Below are positions 6,593 through 9,484 of a stretch of 9,484 nt of DNA, piece after piece. Below the pieces are notes generated by a model. That model searched no databases and was not told the DNA's origin. It was given only the letters and a program-made list of their open reading frames with translations. This stretch comes from CAMPJU01 sp046566095 (GTDB lineage: Bacteria; Pseudomonadota; Gammaproteobacteria; Xanthomonadales; Xanthomonadaceae), in the NCBI GenBank assembly GCA_046566095.1, contig JBKHXI010000112.1, positions 1 through 9,484 of the forward strand, in the 5' to 3' direction. The position numbers and the translations under genes are program-made. Numbering within the stretch: the first letter of the stretch is position 1; each line of letters opens with the position of its first letter.

Positions 6593-7231
6593 ATGGCGCG
6601 CGCCTCCCCGCGCCTGGCCGCGGCCAAGGCCGCCGTCCACGCCGCCGCGCTGGCGCCGCTGGCGATCCTGTCGTGGCAGTTCGTCGACGTCTGGCGTACC
6701 GGCAGCGACGCCCTCGGCGCCGACCCGGTGGCCGAGATCGAACACCGGCTCGGGATCTGGGCGCTGCGGCTGCTGCTGGCCACCCTGGCGATCACCCCGC
6801 TGCGGCAGCTGACCGGGCAGCCGGTGCTGGTGCGCTTCCGGCGCATGCTCGGCCTGTACGCCTTCGCCTACGCCAGCCTGCACCTGGCCGCCTACCTGGC
6901 GCTGGACCTGCGCGGCTACTGGTCGCTGGTGTTCGAGGAGATCGCCAAGCGCCCGTACATCACCGTCGGCTTCGCCGCCTGGCTGCTGCTGGTGCCGCTG
7001 GCGGTCACCTCCACCAGCGGCTGGATCCGGCGGCTCGGGCGCAACTGGGCGCGGCTGCATAAGGCCGTGTACCTGGTGGCGGCGCTGGCGGTGCTGCACT
7101 TCTGGTGGGTGGTCAAGACCGACTGGCGCGAGCCGCTGCTGTACGCGACGATCCTCGCGCTGCTGCTGGGCTGGCGCGGGTGGCGGCGGCTGGCCGCGCT
7201 CAGGGCGGCCCGGACAGCAGCAGCGCGCTGA
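6593..7231 (+). CDS. msrQ: MsrQ, haem-binding membrane subunit of the MsrPQ system
   Basis: 212 residues, the E. coli MsrQ (YedZ) length, with about six transmembrane helices of the ferric-reductase-like family. It passes electrons from the respiratory quinone pool or flavin through b-type haem to MsrP in the periplasm. Conserved pieces include GADPVAEIEHRLG (39-51), LLATLAITPLRQLTG (60-74), RRMLGLYAFAYASLHLAAY (81-99) with a likely haem-ligand His, KRPYITVGF, LAVTSTSGWIRRLGRNW, RLHKAVYLVA and VLHFWWVVK; the last two carry further histidines. The ATG at 6593 fits the family N-terminus and follows a weak GGAA. A GTG at 6560 in the same frame would add 11 residues. The 67-bp gap after msrP is rather long for this pair and favours leaving the upstream start open. 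Its 3' end overlaps the convergent FHA gene by 32 bp. Confidence 0.95.
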   Translation: MARASPRLAAAKAAVHAAALAPLAILSWQFVDVWRTGSDALGADPVAEIEHRLGIWALRLLLATLAITPLRQLTGQPVLVRFRRMLGLYAFAYASLHLAAYLALDLRGYWSLVFEEIAKRPYITVGFAAWLLLVPLAVTSTSGWIRRLGRNWARLHKAVYLVAALAVLHFWWVVKTDWREPLLYATILALLLGWRGWRRLAALRAARTAAAR

Positions 7232-7982
7232 TCGCCGCCGCGATCAGCAGCGCCGCCAGCAGCAGCCACGGCAGGCGCCGTGCTGCGCGCGCGCCGGCGG
7301 GCGGCTGCGGGGTCCCGGGCAGGCCGGGCCCGGCCTCGACTTCCTGCGGCGGCGGTGCATCCGGACGTGGCCGCGGCCGTCCCGGCCACTCGACCACGAA
7401 GCGATGGTGGTCGTCGAACACCAGCTGGTCCCCGGGCCGCAGCCAGGCGTCGCGGACCGCCTGGCCGTTGACGATGCTTTCCTGGTCAGACAACCCACGC
7501 AGCGCGACCCCGGCGCCGTCCAGTTCCAGCCGCGCGTGGCGTTCGGGGAATGCCGGATCGTCGACCCGGATGTCGCAATCGGCGCCGCGCCCGACCAGCA
7601 GCGCGCGCTCCAGGCCGAAGCAGCGGCCATGGTGCTGTCCGCCGACGCCACGCAGGACGATGCGCGGGTCGCTGCCGCCGTCGCCGGCGCGCGCCGGCGC
7701 CCGCGCCGCGGGGTCGTCGTCGGGCAGCAGCAGGATGCCGGTCCCGCCCAGCCACAGGGTGTCGCCCACCCGCAGCATCGCCATGCGCCGCACCGGACGG
7801 CCGTTGACATGCACCGGTGGAGCGCCCTCGCCCAACCGCAGCCAGGCGCCGCGGCGGTCCAGGCACAGCGCGGTCGCGCCGTCGCCGGCGAGGTTGCCGT
7901 CGGGGCCGAGCAGGTGCACGCCCGGGCCGATCCGGCGGTCGGCCTGCTCGCCATTGGGATATCGGAGTACGAGGTGTTCCAC
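7200..7982 (-). CDS. FHA-domain protein with C-terminal membrane anchor
   Basis: 260 residues from the GTG at 7982. The C-terminal half of the soluble part is an FHA domain (about 108-200), a phosphothreonine-binding fold: LLVGRGADCDIRV (128-140), FPERHARLELDG (145-156), SIVNG (169-173) and LRPGDQLVF (181-189). The Gly-Arg, His and Asn-Gly positions are kept, but the usual Ser before RH is Glu, so phosphopeptide binding may be altered. Residues 1-88 look like a degenerate first FHA repeat: VHVNGRPV (57-64) and LRVGDTLWLGG (70-80) match the end of such a domain, but no GR motif is present. After a Pro-rich linker (201-235) comes one transmembrane helix (238-257) with Arg on its inner side and only three residues after it, which makes a tail-anchored cytoplasmic sensor. 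The partner kinase is not in the window. A GTG at 8000 would add six residues, but a -10-like TAGATT lies between the two. Confidence 0.85.
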   Translation of the reverse strand: MEHLVLRYPNGEQADRRIGPGVHLLGPDGNLAGDGATALCLDRRGAWLRLGEGAPPVHVNGRPVRRMAMLRVGDTLWLGGTGILLLPDDDPAARAPARAGDGGSDPRIVLRGVGGQHHGRCFGLERALLVGRGADCDIRVDDPAFPERHARLELDGAGVALRGLSDQESIVNGQAVRDAWLRPGDQLVFDDHHRFVVEWPGRPRPRPDAPPPQEVEAGPGLPGTPQPPAGARAARRLPWLLLAALLIAAAISALLLSGPP

Positions 7983-7990
7983 GCGCCGGC

Positions 7991-7996
7991 AATCTA
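7991..7996 (-). promoter_or_regulatory. Probable -10 of the FHA gene, giving a near-leaderless mRNA
   Basis: TAGATT on the minus strand ends eight bases before the GTG at 7982. Transcription starting six to eight bases after a -10 would begin at or next to the start codon. No Shine-Dalgarno can fit between them. No good -35 is seen. Confidence 0.4.
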
Positions 7997-8012
7997 GCAC
8001 GCGGCGGGAGCG

Positions 8013-8041
8013 TGGACCGCGCGGGCATGCGCCGGCACAAT
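8013..8041 (+). promoter_or_regulatory. Probable promoter of the PHA-granule-region gene, near-leaderless
   Basis: TGGACC (8013-8018) and CACAAT (8036-8041) are separated by exactly 17 bp and match the sigma-70 consensus at four of six positions each. The ATG at 8048 starts six bases after the -10, so the mRNA should begin at or within a few bases of it. Confidence 0.45.
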
Positions 8042-8047
8042 GCGGGC

Positions 8048-8329
8048 ATGGCCAGCATCGACATCCGCCACGCCCATGCCCTGCCCGCCGCCGGGGCGCG
8101 GGCGGCGGTCGAGGAAGTGGCGGCGAAGCTCGGCCGCAAGTTCGGCCTGCAGTACCGCTGGGAGGGCGACACCCTGCGCTTCCTGCGCCCCGGGGTCGAC
8201 GGCCGGATCGAGCTGCTGCCGCGGCAGCTGCACGTCTCGGCGCGGCTGGGCCTGCTGTTCTCGGCGATGAAGGGGCCGATCGAGGCCGAGATCCGTCGCT
8301 ACCTGGACGAGCGCTTCGGCAGCGGCTGA
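8048..8329 (+). CDS. Polyhydroxyalkanoic acid system family protein (PHA granule region type)
   Basis: 93 residues, beginning MASIDIRHAHALPAAGARAA. It matches the small family annotated as polyhydroxyalkanoic acid system protein. Signature parts are the HAHALP segment near the start, the helix ARAAVEEVAAKLGRKFGLQY, a strand pair YRWEGDTLRFLRPGVDGRIE, then LHVSARLGLLFSAMKGPIEAEIRRYLDERF. Members are widespread in gammaproteobacteria, often in genomes lacking PHA synthase, so the family name records where the family was first seen rather than a proven role. No PHA genes are visible here. The ATG at 8048 is chosen over an in-frame ATG at 8027 because a promoter -10 covers the interval and homologues begin at MA(S/T)I. 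It is divergent from the FHA gene, with 65 bp between their starts. Confidence 0.85.
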   Translation: MASIDIRHAHALPAAGARAAVEEVAAKLGRKFGLQYRWEGDTLRFLRPGVDGRIELLPRQLHVSARLGLLFSAMKGPIEAEIRRYLDERFGSG

Positions 8330-8365
8330 AGCGCGGCCTGGCGCCCGCCCGTCCCGACGGCCGGC

Positions 8366-8382
8366 GCGCGGCGGCGCCGCGC
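8366..8382 (+). terminator. G+C hairpin after the PHA-granule-region gene (possible terminator)
   Basis: GCGCGGC-GGC-GCCGCGC forms a perfect 7-bp stem with a 3-base loop, 37 bp after the stop codon. No T tract follows, so intrinsic termination is uncertain; it also lies just upstream of the next promoter. Confidence 0.25.
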
Positions 8383-8411
8383 CGATCTGGCGCATGGACC
8401 GGTGGGCTGCG

Positions 8412-8417
8412 TACACT
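8412..8417 (+). promoter_or_regulatory. Probable -10 of the Mrr-like membrane protein gene
   Basis: TACACT matches the sigma-70 -10 at four of six bases in very G+C-rich surroundings, 56 bp before the ATG at 8474. The possible -35 (TGGCGC at 8388-8393) is weak. The leader ends in a good Shine-Dalgarno, GGAG (8462-8465), with eight bases to the ATG. Confidence 0.4.
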
Positions 8418-8473
8418 GCGCGCGCACGGGCGCCTGCCGCATCGGCCGGCGCGTCCCCCGCGGAGCGAATTCG

Positions 8474-9451
8474 ATGACGTGGCTGCTGGCGTTGCTGGTG
8501 ATGGTCCTGGTCGGCGCCGCCGCCACCGCCTGGCTGTGGCTGGCCGGGCGCCGCCGGTTCGAGGCCGAAGCCGGCCTGCGCGCGCTCGCCGGCATGCGCT
8601 GGCGCGAGTTCTCGCACTTCGTGGTCGATGCGATGCGCCACCGCGGCTACGACGTCGACGTCAATGCCGAGGCGCTCGAACGCGGCCAGCAGTCCGACTT
8701 CATCCTGCAGCGCGAGGGCAAGCGCTGGCTGCTGTCGTGCAAGCACGGCAGCGCCTACCGGATCGGCGCGCCGGCGGTGAAGGAACTGGTCGAAGCGATC
8801 CGCTTCAACGGCGCCGCCGGCGGACTGCTGGTCACCACCGGCCAGGTCCAGGCCGATGCCCGCGCCGCGGCGGCGCAGGCCCGGGTCGAGCTGCTGGCGG
8901 GGCCGGCGCTGTGGAACGAGATCGCGCCGCTGCTGCCCGAATCGCTGCGCGAGGAGCTTCGCCGCGGCGCCGTGGACCGCGCCCGGCGCCAGGCCGGCCT
9001 GGCCTGGGCCGGGGCGCTGGTGGTGGGGCTGGCGGTCGGCCTGCTCGCCGGCGGCGGGGCCCCGGCACCCGCCCCCGACCCGCAGCCCGCGGTTACCGCG
9101 GCCCCGGCGTCCGCACCCGCCGCGCCGGCTCCGGCCGCGGCCCCGCCCGCGCCGCAGACGGCGGCGGTCGCGCCCGCCCCGGCCGCGCTCCCGCCCGATC
9201 CGGCCGAGCAGGAAGCGCTCGACCGGGTGATGGTCGCCGAGCGCGTCTCCAGCCTGCCCGGGATCGACACCGCGGTGTGGTCGACGCGCTCGACCCTGCT
9301 GGTGCACCTGGCCGACGACGAGGTCGACCGCCTGCCCCAGGTCTGCGCGGTGCTCGAGCATTACGAGACCCTGCGCACCTCGCGCGTCCAGCTGCAGCCG
9401 CCGGCCGGCAGCAGCCGCCCGGTTCGCTTCCGCCAATGCTGGACGATGTAG
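8474..9451 (+). CDS. Two-TM protein with Mrr-like restriction-endonuclease domain and probable periplasmic C-terminal domain
   Basis: 325 residues. TM1 spans about 2-24 and is followed by RRR, which places the next part in the cytoplasm. Residues 38-152 resemble the Mrr_cat / PD-(D/E)xK fold: MRWREFSHFVVDAMRHRGYD (41-60), with Glu45 in the first helix, then QSDFILQREGKRWLLSCKHG (73-92), then AVKELVEAI and GGLLVTTGQ. Asp75 and Lys90 sit where the catalytic residues belong, but the usual (E/Q)xK is SCK (88-90), so nuclease activity is doubtful. TM2 is at about 177-194. A Pro/Ala linker (196-243) leads to a C-terminal domain (244-325) that I do not recognise; it holds two cysteines (291 and 322) and, by topology, should be periplasmic. 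The ATG at 8474 is supported by GGAG eight bases upstream. Possible roles are membrane-linked defence or DNA-damage sensing, or a non-catalytic DNA-binding protein. The sequence does not say which. Confidence 0.8.
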   Translation: MTWLLALLVMVLVGAAATAWLWLAGRRRFEAEAGLRALAGMRWREFSHFVVDAMRHRGYDVDVNAEALERGQQSDFILQREGKRWLLSCKHGSAYRIGAPAVKELVEAIRFNGAAGGLLVTTGQVQADARAAAAQARVELLAGPALWNEIAPLLPESLREELRRGAVDRARRQAGLAWAGALVVGLAVGLLAGGGAPAPAPDPQPAVTAAPASAPAAPAPAAAPPAPQTAAVAPAPAALPPDPAEQEALDRVMVAERVSSLPGIDTAVWSTRSTLLVHLADDEVDRLPQVCAVLEHYETLRTSRVQLQPPAGSSRPVRFRQCWTM

Positions 9452-9484
9452 CCGGCCCGGAAAGCGCAAACCCCGGCCGCGGCC

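Noticed and set aside
8027..8047. Upstream in-frame ATG (8027) as start of the PHA-granule-region gene
   Set aside because: It would add MRRHNAG, which the family lacks, and a promoter -10 at 8036-8041 lies inside that stretch.
9452..9484. Right-edge sequence after the Mrr-like gene
   Set aside because: Only 33 bp; G+C-rich with no clear hairpin plus T tract and no start of another gene.

Overview
The window is about 70% or more G+C over most of its length, with codons ending almost always in G or C. Its gene set (serS, serC-aroA, msrPQ, a PHA-granule-region protein, FHA and TonB-type proteins) and the protein sequences resemble Xanthomonadaceae, most likely a Lysobacter- or Luteimonas-like gammaproteobacterium. 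This assignment comes from recalled family sequences, not from a search.

Layout, left to right. A LysR-type regulator (minus) runs off the left edge. Upstream of it, also on minus, is serS, separated by a 162-bp spacer holding a palindrome and a G-rich tandem repeat. Divergent from serS is a short TonB-domain protein (plus). It converges tail to tail, with an 11-bp gap, on aroA (minus). aroA overlaps the end of serC by 8 bp, so serC and aroA form a translationally coupled pair (serine/PLP and shikimate pathways). Divergent from serC is msrP-msrQ (plus), the periplasmic methionine sulfoxide repair system. An 8-bp-arm inverted repeat sits over the shared serC/msrP promoter region. msrQ overlaps tail to tail by 32 bp with a minus-strand gene for a tail-anchored protein with FHA domains. 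Divergent from that is a small PHA-granule-region protein (plus), and both of these genes seem to start at or next to their transcription start. The last gene (plus) encodes a two-TM protein with an Mrr-like PD-(D/E)xK domain and a probable periplasmic C-terminal domain.

Most of the window is ordinary housekeeping. The strongest anomaly is in serS: the protein is 485 aa where relatives have about 426. The excess is a roughly 60-residue in-frame insertion in the catalytic domain, encoded by a tract of about 48% G+C whose atypical codons extend into the conserved flanks. aroA has a second, smaller tract of low-G+C codons with no change in length. Also worth checking are the Tat-plus-lipobox signal of MsrP, the palindrome over the serC/msrP promoters, the near-leaderless divergent pair at 7982/8048, and the altered catalytic motif of the membrane-anchored Mrr-like protein. 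I see no tRNA, rRNA, CRISPR array, insertion sequence or phage gene. No gene-free stretch exceeds 300 bp.
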